Source of the DNA: Acidobacteriaceae bacterium
GTDB lineage: Bacteria; Acidobacteriota; Terriglobia; Terriglobales; SbA1
Assembly (NCBI GenBank): GCA_019237515.1
Contig: JAFAGX010000115.1
Span: forward strand, 1 to 7,574
Direction: 5' to 3'
DNA: 7,574 bases
Shown here: piece by piece, positions 1 through 6,702 of the stretch
How positions within the stretch are numbered: the stretch's first letter is position 1
Layout of the letters: each line of letters begins with the position of its first letter
Notes under the pieces: model-generated
The model's input: only the letters and a program-made list of their open reading frames with translations
Told to the model about the DNA's origin: nothing
Database searches by the model: none
Translations under genes and position numbers: made by a program

Positions 1-1070
1 AAGACGCGATAGATGTGAATAGCGCCATTTCCATCAATTGTAATGGGAGATTTCTCGTAGCTTATTTTAATACCGGTTTGCCGCTCGAAATTCGGGAAGT
101 ACCACTCCAGGGTATGCTCCAGCCCTGCCTCTTCGAGCATCACGGGATGTAAGGCCTGGGAAAGTGTTCGGACTTTCTCCAGCGTGCTCTGGGCGATGTC
201 ACGAACCTCCTGAAGTTCGGCCCGAAGGTTGGAGTTCTCTGGAATCTGTTTGCCGGCACGCGTCAGCATTGAGCCGATCGCGGTCAGAACCTGGCCAAAT
301 TCGTCGTGTAACTCTCGCGAAAGGTAACGGAGCGTGGATTCCTGCGTGGAGATCAATTGCCGGGCCAACTCGCTCCGCTGCTCTGAAAGCGCGGCAACGC
401 GCGCGAACAAAATTCGGTTAGAACGAATCACATACAAACCCGTGAGCAAGATAGCAATGAGAGTAACGCCCAGGAACCAGTAAATCTGATGCTCCACTCG
501 GTTGTAGATTCCCGCAATCCGCGCTGTGGCTTGTTGTTCGCTTTCGTTGTTCTCCACCAGCAAGCGGGCAACCGCGGTGCTCAACGCGGCCTGGCGCGCC
601 TGCAAGGTGATCCGGATTTGTGCTCGTGCTTCTTGTTCCTTTCCTGCTCCTGCGAGCGCAAAGGTGCGACCGACGGCATCCCAAAACTGAGCAAGCGAAT
701 TGCTTAAATATGTACGTTGTTCCGGGGCACGATCGTGAGGTGAAACCTGTTCTTCTTTTCTCAGCGCATCGTCCAGATCGGTATGAATGCGCTCGAATTG
801 CGATGACCATGCCGCGAGTGGATAAGGCTCGTCATTGTCCAGCATGTCCCGCATAGCGAGTGCCAGTGAATTCAAGTCATTCTGGATACGGAGCAATTGC
901 AAGGAATCTTTGCGGTCTCGATCAATCAAATCGTTTTGCAGAGCGCGCAGAGTTACAATCTGCCGGCCCGTATACGCCGAGTACAGAACGACCGCAGCCA
1001 GCGTGACGACCAGCCCGATGGTAAGTCCGAGTGTTGGGGATCTCTCGTTTCGACCCACTCCCACCGCCAT
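1..1070 (-). CDS. Sensor histidine kinase, HisKA_3 (NarX/DesK-like) class, partial (C-terminus off window)
   Basis: One uninterrupted frame runs from an ATG at 1070 to the left edge, giving 356 visible residues. A first membrane helix lies at about residues 13-32 (LGLTIGLVVTLAAVV). It is followed by a mostly helical, charged extracytoplasmic segment (about 35-193) and a second helix at about 196-215 (IYWFLGVTLIAILLTGLYVI). A short linker helix leads to the dimerisation/phosphoacceptor region, where RELHDEFGQ places the likely phosphorylated His at 255. The QALHPVMLEEAGLEHTLEW stretch (305-323) is also typical of this class. These kinases autophosphorylate and pass phosphate to LuxR/NarL-type response regulators. 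The HATPase_c domain is expected beyond the window, and no response regulator is visible. There is little room for a HAMP domain between TM2 and His255. ATG 1070 is the first in-frame ATG; only a weak AGG abuts it, so the start is moderately certain. The class call is firm; the ligand is unknown. Confidence 0.9.
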   Translation of the reverse strand, partial: MAVGVGRNERSPTLGLTIGLVVTLAAVVLYSAYTGRQIVTLRALQNDLIDRDRKDSLQLLRIQNDLNSLALAMRDMLDNDEPYPLAAWSSQFERIHTDLDDALRKEEQVSPHDRAPEQRTYLSNSLAQFWDAVGRTFALAGAGKEQEARAQIRITLQARQAALSTAVARLLVENNESEQQATARIAGIYNRVEHQIYWFLGVTLIAILLTGLYVIRSNRILFARVAALSEQRSELARQLISTQESTLRYLSRELHDEFGQVLTAIGSMLTRAGKQIPENSNLRAELQEVRDIAQSTLEKVRTLSQALHPVMLEEAGLEHTLEWYFPNFERQTGIKISYEKSPITIDGNGAIHIYRV

Positions 1071-1164
1071 CCTGAGAATACAACCTGCATCCGCAAAACA
1101 TCCATTTTCCTTGTCTGGATTCCTAAAGCTATTGATATGACCAAAACAAGCGAAATGAATCGTA

Positions 1165-1170
1165 TATAAT
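1165..1170 (+). promoter_or_regulatory. Candidate -10 box upstream of the outer-membrane protein gene
   Basis: A perfect TATAAT lies 31 bases upstream of the ATG at 1202, in an AT-rich patch of the divergent intergenic region. A start of transcription near 1177 would give a leader of about 25 bases containing the Shine-Dalgarno. There is no good -35 hexamer at 16-18 bases and no extended -10 TG, so an activator may be needed, or the match may be chance. No equally good promoter was found for the kinase on the other strand. Confidence 0.4.
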
Positions 1171-1189
1171 CGCTAAACATTTCTTGAAA

Positions 1190-1194
1190 AAGGA
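1190..1194 (+). promoter_or_regulatory. Ribosome binding site that decides the start at 1202
   Basis: AAGGA (within a run AAAAAGGA at 1187-1194) sits 7 bases before the ATG at 1202, an ideal spacing. This favours ATG 1202 over the longer in-frame TTG at 1184, which would place the Shine-Dalgarno inside the coding region. It is the only clear Shine-Dalgarno in the window. Confidence 0.75.
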
Positions 1195-1201
1195 TGCCTG
1201 G

Positions 1202-2035
1202 ATGCTTCTGTTCATACGATTGTGGTTTGTATTCGTTCTTTTGCAACTCGCCGTATCTCCGGGATTTGCGCAAAATGACAACTACTTCTCGAACTGGTTT
1301 GATCGACTCGATAAGACGCAGTCAGAGCAGCCGCACTGGGTGACACCGGTGGCGACCACAACCCCGCGGCTTGAAGAAGAGTTGCGCTACGACCAGCTAT
1401 GGCAAGTGAATCCTAAAGGTGTGACGACCGACAACTTCGATGGTGGTAAAGGCCTTGAACTGATTCCTTTTGAGAAAGTCGAGGTCATTTTCAACGCGCC
1501 CCCCTATCTTGAACACAACAGCCCTTCCACGCGCGATGGATTCGGAGACTTAGCATTTCTCGTGAAGTACCGCCTTTTGTCAGCAAACGAAGAACACGGA
1601 AACTACATTCTCACTGCTTTTTTAGGTTGGAGCATTCCGACCGGCGAGTACAAGAATGGCGCGGTGCATGCCGTGATTACTCCAACCATTGCCTATGGCA
1701 AGGGGATCCGACATTTCGATCTCCAAGGCACATTTGGCGTCGGATTGCCGATCGCAGACACAAATATTGTCGGTCGAACGTACACGTGGAACAACGCCTT
1801 CCAGTATCACTTGTTCCGACGGCTATGGCCGGAGGTCGAGCTGAATTCAACTTTCTTTCAGGACGGCAAGAATGACGGCCAGAAGCAGAACTTCGTCACG
1901 CCAGGGCTTTTGATCGGGCGGCTTCATCTTTGGAAGCGGATGGGATTGACGTTCGGAGGCGGCTACCAGATTGCCACCACTCGCTTTCATACGACCAACC
2001 ACAATGCAATTTTCTCTGTCAGGCTGCCGTTCTAG
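1202..2035 (+). CDS. Putative outer-membrane beta-barrel protein (transporter/MetA-phenol-degradation-like)
   Basis: 277 residues from ATG 1202. The N-terminus is a signal peptide: Arg6, a hydrophobic core LWFVFVLLQLAV, then PGFA with likely cleavage after Ala23. The mature protein is rich in alternating polar/hydrophobic strands separated by Gly/Asn/Asp turns, for example FGDLAFLVKYRLL (114-126), YILTAFLGWSIPTGEY (135-150) and GLTFGGGYQIATT (248-260). It ends in a terminal Phe (SVRLPF), the usual C-terminal signal for outer-membrane barrel insertion. The pattern GDL...K+R...PTGEY...TP resembles the PF13557-like group of putative outer-membrane channel proteins, which is family resemblance rather than proof. 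The gene diverges from a sensor kinase and is followed after 65 bases by the HTH-TOBE regulator on the same strand. Substrate unknown. It could instead be a non-channel barrel or surface protein. Confidence 0.72.
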   Translation: MLLFIRLWFVFVLLQLAVSPGFAQNDNYFSNWFDRLDKTQSEQPHWVTPVATTTPRLEEELRYDQLWQVNPKGVTTDNFDGGKGLELIPFEKVEVIFNAPPYLEHNSPSTRDGFGDLAFLVKYRLLSANEEHGNYILTAFLGWSIPTGEYKNGAVHAVITPTIAYGKGIRHFDLQGTFGVGLPIADTNIVGRTYTWNNAFQYHLFRRLWPEVELNSTFFQDGKNDGQKQNFVTPGLLIGRLHLWKRMGLTFGGGYQIATTRFHTTNHNAIFSVRLPF

Positions 2036-2100
2036 GGATGCGCTTTCGTACTCTCGATCAAAAATGCTAGTCTTGCTGCGCTGCGATTCATTTCCGCACG

Positions 2101-2520
2101 ATGCCGAGCCGAAGAGAACGCGTCCTCACTCCCCGGGAGGCCTGCCAGGTTCTCGGGGTCAGCTATCCTGCGCTCAAACAGTGGATTTATAAGAAAAAAC
2201 TACGGACCATCCGAACTCCTGGCGGCCATCATCGCATTCCAGAGTCTGAAATTGACAGATTGCTTCCGCGAACCACGCTCAAAGGTCCCGTCGAAACCCG
2301 CCGCAACTACTTTCGCCGGATTAGTGGTCGCAACCAATTGATCGGCCGGGTAATCGATGTGAAAACGAGCGGCCTTATGGCGCAGGTCACAATCTCGATT
2401 GGCGATCAGCACATCAATTCCATCATTACTGCCGATGCAGTTCGGGAAATGCGCCTGAAACCCGGCGACATTGCTGCGGCTCTGATTAAATCCACCGAAG
2501 TCATGATTATTAAGGAGTGA
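2101..2520 (+). CDS. HTH (excisionase/MerR-type) + TOBE/Mop domain transcriptional regulator
   Basis: 139 residues in two domains. Residues 8-56 form a winged-helix domain of the excisionase/HTH_17 type: LTPREACQVLGVSYPALKQW, then the wing signature RTPGGHHRIPESEIDRLL. Residues 75-138 form a single TOBE (Mop) domain: RNQLIGRVIDVKTSGLMAQV, then INSIITADAVREMRLKPGD and AALIKSTEVMI. Mop domains are known to bind molybdate/tungstate or related oxyanions, as in ModE and molbindins, so this is probably a small cytoplasmic oxyanion-responsive DNA-binding protein (inference). An in-frame TAG at 2068 with no ATG between makes ATG 2101 the only sensible start, although no Shine-Dalgarno is visible. It differs from classical ModE, which has a LysR-like HTH and two Mop repeats. 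A TauE/SafE permease follows after 71 bases on the same strand, a likely regulatory target. Confidence 0.88.
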   Translation: MPSRRERVLTPREACQVLGVSYPALKQWIYKKKLRTIRTPGGHHRIPESEIDRLLPRTTLKGPVETRRNYFRRISGRNQLIGRVIDVKTSGLMAQVTISIGDQHINSIITADAVREMRLKPGDIAAALIKSTEVMIIKE

Positions 2521-2591
2521 CTGCGCGAATCTGTTCTGCCAACGCGCGCGAGCCCGTGCTTGGCTTCCTCTGTGGCAAACTCAATGCGTAG

Positions 2592-3431
2592 ATGAACGCG
2601 GTCGAATTCACGATTCTTGTGGCAATCGGATCGTTTCTCGCGGGCCTGTTGGGTGCAGTTACGGGGCTGGGCGGTGGAGTGGTGCTCGTGCCACTCCTGA
2701 CGATCTTCTTCAAGGCGGATCTCCGCTATGCGATCGGGGCATCTCTGGTTTCTGTGATCGCGACCTCTTCGGGCGCAGCGGCTGCCTATGTGAAGGAGGG
2801 ATTTTCCAACATCCGCATCGGAATGTTCCTGGAAATCGCCACTACTCTGGGTGCTTTATGCGGGGCCTTTCTGGCGACGATTGTGCCCACCCGCGTTCTG
2901 GCCGGGATTTTTGGGCTCGTGCTTCTGTATTCGGCCTATCTGTCTCGCAAACCGCGGTCGCGCGCGCAACGCAATCTTCCGCCTGACAAGCTTGCGACGA
3001 AGCTGAAAATGAATGGCAGCTTTCCTTCGGAGGAAGGCGGCATGCGGCAGTACAACGTCCAAGGTGTGCCTGCCGGGTTCAGCTTGATGTTTGGGGCAGG
3101 CGCGCTTTCCGGGTTGCTGGGCATTGGTTCAGGCGCGGTCAAAGTTTTGGCGATGGATCAGGCGATGAAAATCCCGTTCAAGGTCTCCACCACCACCAGC
3201 AATTTCATGATCGGAGTGACGGCAGCCGCCAGCGCCGGGGTCTACTTAAGTCGTGGATATATCGATCCCGGTCTGGCAATGCCCGTGATGCTGGGCGTGT
3301 TGGCTGGTTCCCTGCTCGGAGTAAGAATCCTGATCAAGGCCGAGACCAGAGTCCTGCGGTTGGTCTTCAGCCTTGTCATCGCATTCTTGGGTGCGCAGAT
3401 GATTTACAAAGGAATTGCCGGGACAATTTGA
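2592..3431 (+). CDS. Sulfite exporter TauE/SafE family membrane permease
   Basis: 279 residues, a usual length for TauE/SafE (DUF81, PF01925). There are two homologous membrane halves. The first begins with the glycine-rich signature AVTGLGGGVVLVPLL (22-36), then RYAIGASLVSVIATS. The second carries GALSGLLGIGSGAVKVLAMD (170-189) and KVSTTTSNFMIGVTA. A hydrophilic central loop (about 119-158) separates them. Members move organosulfonates, sulfite or other small anions across the inner membrane; direction and substrate cannot be read here. An in-frame TAG directly precedes the ATG at 2592, so the start cannot lie upstream without another codon; no Shine-Dalgarno is visible. Its stop overlaps the start of the DUF1634 gene, a partner often found beside TauE/SafE. 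The upstream HTH-TOBE regulator suggests oxyanion-dependent control. Confidence 0.93.
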   Translation: MNAVEFTILVAIGSFLAGLLGAVTGLGGGVVLVPLLTIFFKADLRYAIGASLVSVIATSSGAAAAYVKEGFSNIRIGMFLEIATTLGALCGAFLATIVPTRVLAGIFGLVLLYSAYLSRKPRSRAQRNLPPDKLATKLKMNGSFPSEEGGMRQYNVQGVPAGFSLMFGAGALSGLLGIGSGAVKVLAMDQAMKIPFKVSTTTSNFMIGVTAAASAGVYLSRGYIDPGLAMPVMLGVLAGSLLGVRILIKAETRVLRLVFSLVIAFLGAQMIYKGIAGTI

Positions 3432-3814
3432 TGCGCAAATGGTCGGACCAAAACATCGAGGACATTATCGGCAATCTTCTTCGTGCCGGTGTGATGACCT
3501 CGGCGGCCATCGTGTTGGCGGGCGGCATCGTTTATCTGCTACGGCACGGCTCGTCTCATCCTGACTACCACGTTTTTCGCGGCGAGCCGTTGGAACTGAG
3601 AACGCTTAAGGGCATTGTTCACAATGCTTTCACGTTTCACGGCCGCGGCATCATTCAATTGGGACTTTTGTTGCTGATCGCAACTCCTGTGGCTCGCGTG
3701 GCATTCTCAATTTGGGGATTTGCGGTCGAGCGGGACCGCATGTACGTGCTGTTTACGGCCATCGTCCTGGTTATCCTTCTTTACAGTCTGCTGGGCGCAG
3801 GTTCCGCGTTTTAG
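3431..3814 (+). CDS. DUF1634 family small membrane protein
   Basis: 127 residues from ATG 3431, which shares one base with the TGA of the permease (TGATG), an arrangement typical of translational coupling. A TTG three bases upstream is an alternative start, but the ATG is preferred; a weak GGGA lies 7 bases before it. Three membrane helices are visible at about 19-37, 74-97 and 104-121. The block around residues 73-120 (GIIQLGLLLLIATPVARVAF, then ERDRMYVL and VLVILLYSL) is the hallmark of DUF1634 (PF07843). The molecular role is unknown. Its regular pairing with TauE/SafE permeases suggests an accessory subunit or a protein for the same pathway (inference). No terminator is evident in the 23 bases before the convergent MFS gene. 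Confidence 0.9.
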   Translation: MRKWSDQNIEDIIGNLLRAGVMTSAAIVLAGGIVYLLRHGSSHPDYHVFRGEPLELRTLKGIVHNAFTFHGRGIIQLGLLLLIATPVARVAFSIWGFAVERDRMYVLFTAIVLVILLYSLLGAGSAF

Positions 3815-3837
3815 GATGTGAACTGCGCAGCTGCCAG

Positions 3838-5184
3838 TCAGCGATCTTCTACTACCCGGGCAGTCATTTCTTCCGGCGGATCCCCTCCAGCTACGGCTTG
3901 GGCCACAATGAGCCGCCGCGCTTCTACCCGAAAGCTTGGCAGGCGTAGCCAGAACAATGCGGCGCCACCGATGGTGGCGACCGCCCCCATCGCCACGGTG
4001 ACAGGTGCGCCCACCCGGTCCGCCATTGCTCCGGCAAAGAATGCGCCGAAGGGGGCCATGCCCATGAACATCATCGAGTAGACAGCCATCACGCGTCCCC
4101 GCAGATGATCGGGAACCATCACCTGGATGAGCGTGTTCGACGACGACATCTGCAACATCATACAGAATCCAACTGGGAGCAGCAGAAATTCGGAAAGCCG
4201 CAGATCGCGAGAGAAAGCGAACAAAATTAAGCTTGCTCCAAAACCGGCGCAGGCGAATGCTACCCAGCGCCCAAGCCCTCGCACTCCGGTCTTCGACGCT
4301 AATGTCAGGGCGCCCAGCAATGCGCCAACCCCAGTAGCGCCCATGAGCAAACCCAAAGCCCGCGCGCCACCGTGCAGAATGCGATCCGCGAAGATGGGCA
4401 TCAGTACGGTATAAGGCATCGCTACAAAGCTGACCAGGCCCAACAGCAGAAGGATCGCGCGAATGGGCGCGGTGTGACGAACGAACCGGAAGCCCTCGAT
4501 CATGTGAGCAAGCGGAGAAGCCTCACCGTGGAACGCCGGTAGGGAAACGCGCATTAGCATTAGCCCGATGATGACAGCGATATAACTCACAGCGTTCGCG
4601 AAGAAACACCATCCCTCACCAATTTTCGCAACCAAAATTCCAGCGATGGCTGGGCCGATGATGCGTGCTCCGTTGAACATGGATGAATTCAGGGCAATGG
4701 CGTTCATTAAGTCTTCTTTACCAACCATGTCCACCAGAAAAGACTGTCGCCCGGGGATGTCAAAAGCGTTGACAACGCCAAGTAACGCTGCAAGGACAAA
4801 GATGTGCCACACGCGCACGGTATTCGTCAGCGTCAAAGCTGCCAGTATGAAGGCCAGGATCATCGACGCGGTCTGAGTTCCGATTACGACTTTTTGCCGA
4901 TTAAGGCGGTCGGCAACTATGCCTCCGACTGGAGCAACAATAAATACTGGGAATTGGCTTGCGAATCCTACCGAGCCGAGCAGTAAGGAGGAACCGGTGA
5001 GGCGATATACCAGCCAGGACTGGGCGACGCTCTGCATCCAAGTGCCAATCAGCGAAATGAGCTGACCACTGAAAAAAAGTTGGAAATTGCGGTGGCGAAG
5101 CGCGCGAAGGGTTGCGGGTAAGCCTAATTTCTTGCCTGCAGAATTGCTCTCAGGCTGATCGGAGGGCGGGTTTTCAGTGGGCAC
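3838..5184 (-). CDS. MFS transporter, DHA3/EntS-type (MFS_3) exporter
   Basis: 448 residues from a GTG at 5184, ending in TGA at 3838-3840. The opening LRALRHRNFQLFFSGQLISL (27-46) and GTWMQSVAQSWLVYRLTGS (47-65) are diagnostic of the MFS_3 group that includes enterobactin exporter EntS and macrolide effluxers. Motif A is present between TM2 and TM3 (GGIVADRLNRQKV, 87-99). The later conserved stretch QVMVPDHLRGRVMAVYSMMF is at 354-373. About 12 helices are expected; the likely job is proton-driven efflux of a small molecule, substrate unknown. The start is uncertain. The frame stays open to an ATG at 5319, but those extra 45 residues are not MFS-like and would overlap the divergent sugar permease. 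TTG 5190 is also possible, and none has a clear Shine-Dalgarno. It is convergent with the DUF1634 gene. Confidence 0.92.
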   Translation of the reverse strand: MPTENPPSDQPESNSAGKKLGLPATLRALRHRNFQLFFSGQLISLIGTWMQSVAQSWLVYRLTGSSLLLGSVGFASQFPVFIVAPVGGIVADRLNRQKVVIGTQTASMILAFILAALTLTNTVRVWHIFVLAALLGVVNAFDIPGRQSFLVDMVGKEDLMNAIALNSSMFNGARIIGPAIAGILVAKIGEGWCFFANAVSYIAVIIGLMLMRVSLPAFHGEASPLAHMIEGFRFVRHTAPIRAILLLLGLVSFVAMPYTVLMPIFADRILHGGARALGLLMGATGVGALLGALTLASKTGVRGLGRWVAFACAGFGASLILFAFSRDLRLSEFLLLPVGFCMMLQMSSSNTLIQVMVPDHLRGRVMAVYSMMFMGMAPFGAFFAGAMADRVGAPVTVAMGAVATIGGAALFWLRLPSFRVEARRLIVAQAVAGGDPPEEMTARVVEDR

Positions 5185-5218
5185 ATTCAAAATTACAGAA
5201 TAACAACTCTGGAAATCT

Positions 5219-5249
5219 TTGCGGGACGGGTTGCGCTGAATTGCGGGAC
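5219..5249 (+). repeat. Direct repeat TTGCGGGAC x2, candidate operator
   Basis: TTGCGGGAC occurs at 5219-5227 and 5241-5249, start-to-start 22 bases, about two helical turns, so both copies would face the same side of DNA. A partial copy (TTGCG) lies between them at 5231. The core CGGGAC(G/C)G occurs at 5222-5229, 5244-5251 and again at 5303-5310. All lie in the divergent intergenic region, and the second copy falls in the spacer of a candidate promoter for the sugar permease. A binding site for a regulator is inferred; none is encoded nearby. Confidence 0.35.
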
Positions 5250-5258
5250 CGATAGAAT
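5231..5258 (+). promoter_or_regulatory. Weak candidate promoter for the sugar permease
   Basis: TTGCGC (5231-5236) and TAGAAT (5253-5258) are 16 bases apart and lie upstream of the sugar permease start. The -10 matches consensus at five of six positions and the -35 at three of six. It overlaps the TTGCGGGAC repeats, which fits a repressible promoter but does not prove one. Confidence 0.3.
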
Positions 5259-5318
5259 AGGAAGGCTCGCGACAAATCCATATAGATGCATTCTCGACGG
5301 CTCGGGACCGTCTTGCCA

Positions 5319-6683
5319 ATGGCTACTGCAAACGTTCGATCGCAAAAAGCAGTTCACGCCCCATCATCAGGCTACGGAAGCGCGCTAGCGGTCGTCACCA
5401 CGTTGTTCTTCATGTGGGGTTCGCTGACTTCGCTGAACGATGTTTTGATTCCCTACGCGCAGCACGTATTCAATCTCAAACTCGCCGCAAGTATGCTGAT
5501 TCAGACAGCATTCTTCTCGGCGTATTTTATTTTCTCCATTCCGGCATCGAAGATCATTGATTGGGTCGGATATAAGCGCGCGATCATAATTGGCCTGGCG
5601 ACCATGGTTGCTGCGTGCCTGGGCTTCTATCCTGCCGCAAAGATCCCGTCCTTTCCCTTCTTTCTCGCGGCTCTCATCATTCTGGCGACCGGCATTACCG
5701 TTCTTCAGGTTGCTGCGAATCCCTACGTCGCCGTACTGGGCAGAGCAGAGACCGCTTCGAGCCGGCTTAATCTGACCCAAGCTTTCAACTCCCTTGGCAC
5801 CGCGATCTTCCCCTGGATTGGCGCCCACCTCATTCTTGGCACGAGCGCTTCAGCTTTAGCCCAGAGCACGTCGCAGGAGGCCGATGCCGTAATTAAGCTC
5901 TACGTCTATTTTTTTGCTGTGGCGTTGACGATTCTGGCAATTGCAATCGGACTCTTTCACTTACCGGAGATCACGTCGGCTGGACATTCACTTGGCGAGA
6001 AGGTGAACGACTCGGTTTGGAAGCATCCGAATCTCGTTTTGGGGGCGGTCGCAATTTTCGTCTATGTGGGTGCGGAAGTTGCGATCGGCAGTTCCATCTC
6101 GAATTACCTGGCCTTGGATAATATCGGTCAATTCATTGCAGGTTCTGCTGTTCCCGATGCTGCGGCACGCTACCGCGCCGCTCTGGGGCTGGCGGCCCGC
6201 TTCATCTCTGTGTACTGGCTCGGAGCGATGATTGGCCGCTTTATTGGCTCAGGGCTGCTGCAGAAAATAAGAACAGGAACGTTGCTGGCGATCTGTGCAA
6301 TCGCTGCGGCATTGCTGGTCACAATCTCAGTGCTCAGCAGCGGTCACTCCGCGATGTGGTCGATCTTGCTGGTCGGATTTTTCAATTCGATCATGTTTCC
6401 CTCGATCTTCACGATGGGCATTGCGGAACTGGGGCCGCTTACCGGCGATGGTTCCGGCATTTTGAACATGGCCATTGTCGGTGGTGCGGTCATTCCCTGG
6501 TTCGTGGGCAGAATCGCCGACTTCATCAATCGTACGTACTATTCTGCGTTGAGCCAGGGAGAGACCAGTTGGGGGCAGGGGATCCATTACGCGCTGATCA
6601 TTCCGGCGCTCTGCTATCTCTACATCCTGTATTACGCGCTAAGCGGATCAAAGCCGAATAGCGAACGCTATGGCAAGGCGTAA
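5319..6683 (+). CDS. Sugar permease, FHS family (FucP/GluP-like MFS)
   Basis: 454 residues from ATG 5319. The family is the fucose-galactose-glucose:H+ symporter group of the MFS. FFMWGSLTSLNDVLIPYAQ (30-48) carries Asp41, equivalent to the proton-coupling Asp of E. coli FucP. GITVLQVAANPYVAVLG (125-141) is the family's TM4 signature. KLYVYFFAVALTILA (193-207), YVGAEVAIGSSISNYL (249-264) and FFNSIMFPSIFTMGIAELGP (354-373) are further conserved blocks. At the position of FucP's essential Glu135 this protein has Gln130, which from memory is the GluP (glucose/galactose) form rather than strict FucP. It likely brings a monosaccharide into the cell. An in-frame ATG at 5286 would add 11 unremarkable residues (MHSRRLGTVLP); neither start has a Shine-Dalgarno. 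The gene diverges from the MFS exporter and converges with the small methyltransferase-like gene. Exact sugar unknown. Confidence 0.92.
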   Translation: MATANVRSQKAVHAPSSGYGSALAVVTTLFFMWGSLTSLNDVLIPYAQHVFNLKLAASMLIQTAFFSAYFIFSIPASKIIDWVGYKRAIIIGLATMVAACLGFYPAAKIPSFPFFLAALIILATGITVLQVAANPYVAVLGRAETASSRLNLTQAFNSLGTAIFPWIGAHLILGTSASALAQSTSQEADAVIKLYVYFFAVALTILAIAIGLFHLPEITSAGHSLGEKVNDSVWKHPNLVLGAVAIFVYVGAEVAIGSSISNYLALDNIGQFIAGSAVPDAAARYRAALGLAARFISVYWLGAMIGRFIGSGLLQKIRTGTLLAICAIAAALLVTISVLSSGHSAMWSILLVGFFNSIMFPSIFTMGIAELGPLTGDGSGILNMAIVGGAVIPWFVGRIADFINRTYYSALSQGETSWGQGIHYALIIPALCYLYILYYALSGSKPNSERYGKA

Positions 6684-6702
6684 AGCGGCTGTTTGACTTT
6701 TT

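Noticed and set aside
418..810. 130-residue open frame on the minus strand
   Set aside because: It is an out-of-frame shadow of the sensor kinase, which reads continuously in another minus frame with clear domain motifs. Its own composition (many Cys, Arg, Ser) is not protein-like.
1158..1172. AATCG direct repeat spaced 10 bases around the TATAAT box
   Set aside because: Five-base repeats are expected by chance in an AT-rich patch. There is no further copy or symmetry to support a binding site.
1184..1201. Upstream TTG start for the barrel protein gene
   Set aside because: Using it would put the AAGGA ribosome site inside the gene and lengthen the signal peptide n-region. ATG 1202 has ideal spacing.
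2521..2591. Possible hairpin (AGCC/GGCT) between the regulator and the TauE gene
   Set aside because: The stem is only about four pairs with no T-run, so it is too weak to call a terminator or attenuator.
3822..3838. Inverted repeat ACTG-C-GCAG/CTGC-CAGT in the convergent gap after DUF1634, as a terminator
   Set aside because: The arms meet with no loop, one side has a bulge, and no T-run follows on either strand. It cannot form a convincing intrinsic terminator.
5385..5828. 147-residue open frame on the minus strand
   Set aside because: It lies opposite the strongly conserved sugar permease. Its translation is rich in Arg/Gly/Asn/Gln with no membrane segment, domain or motif.
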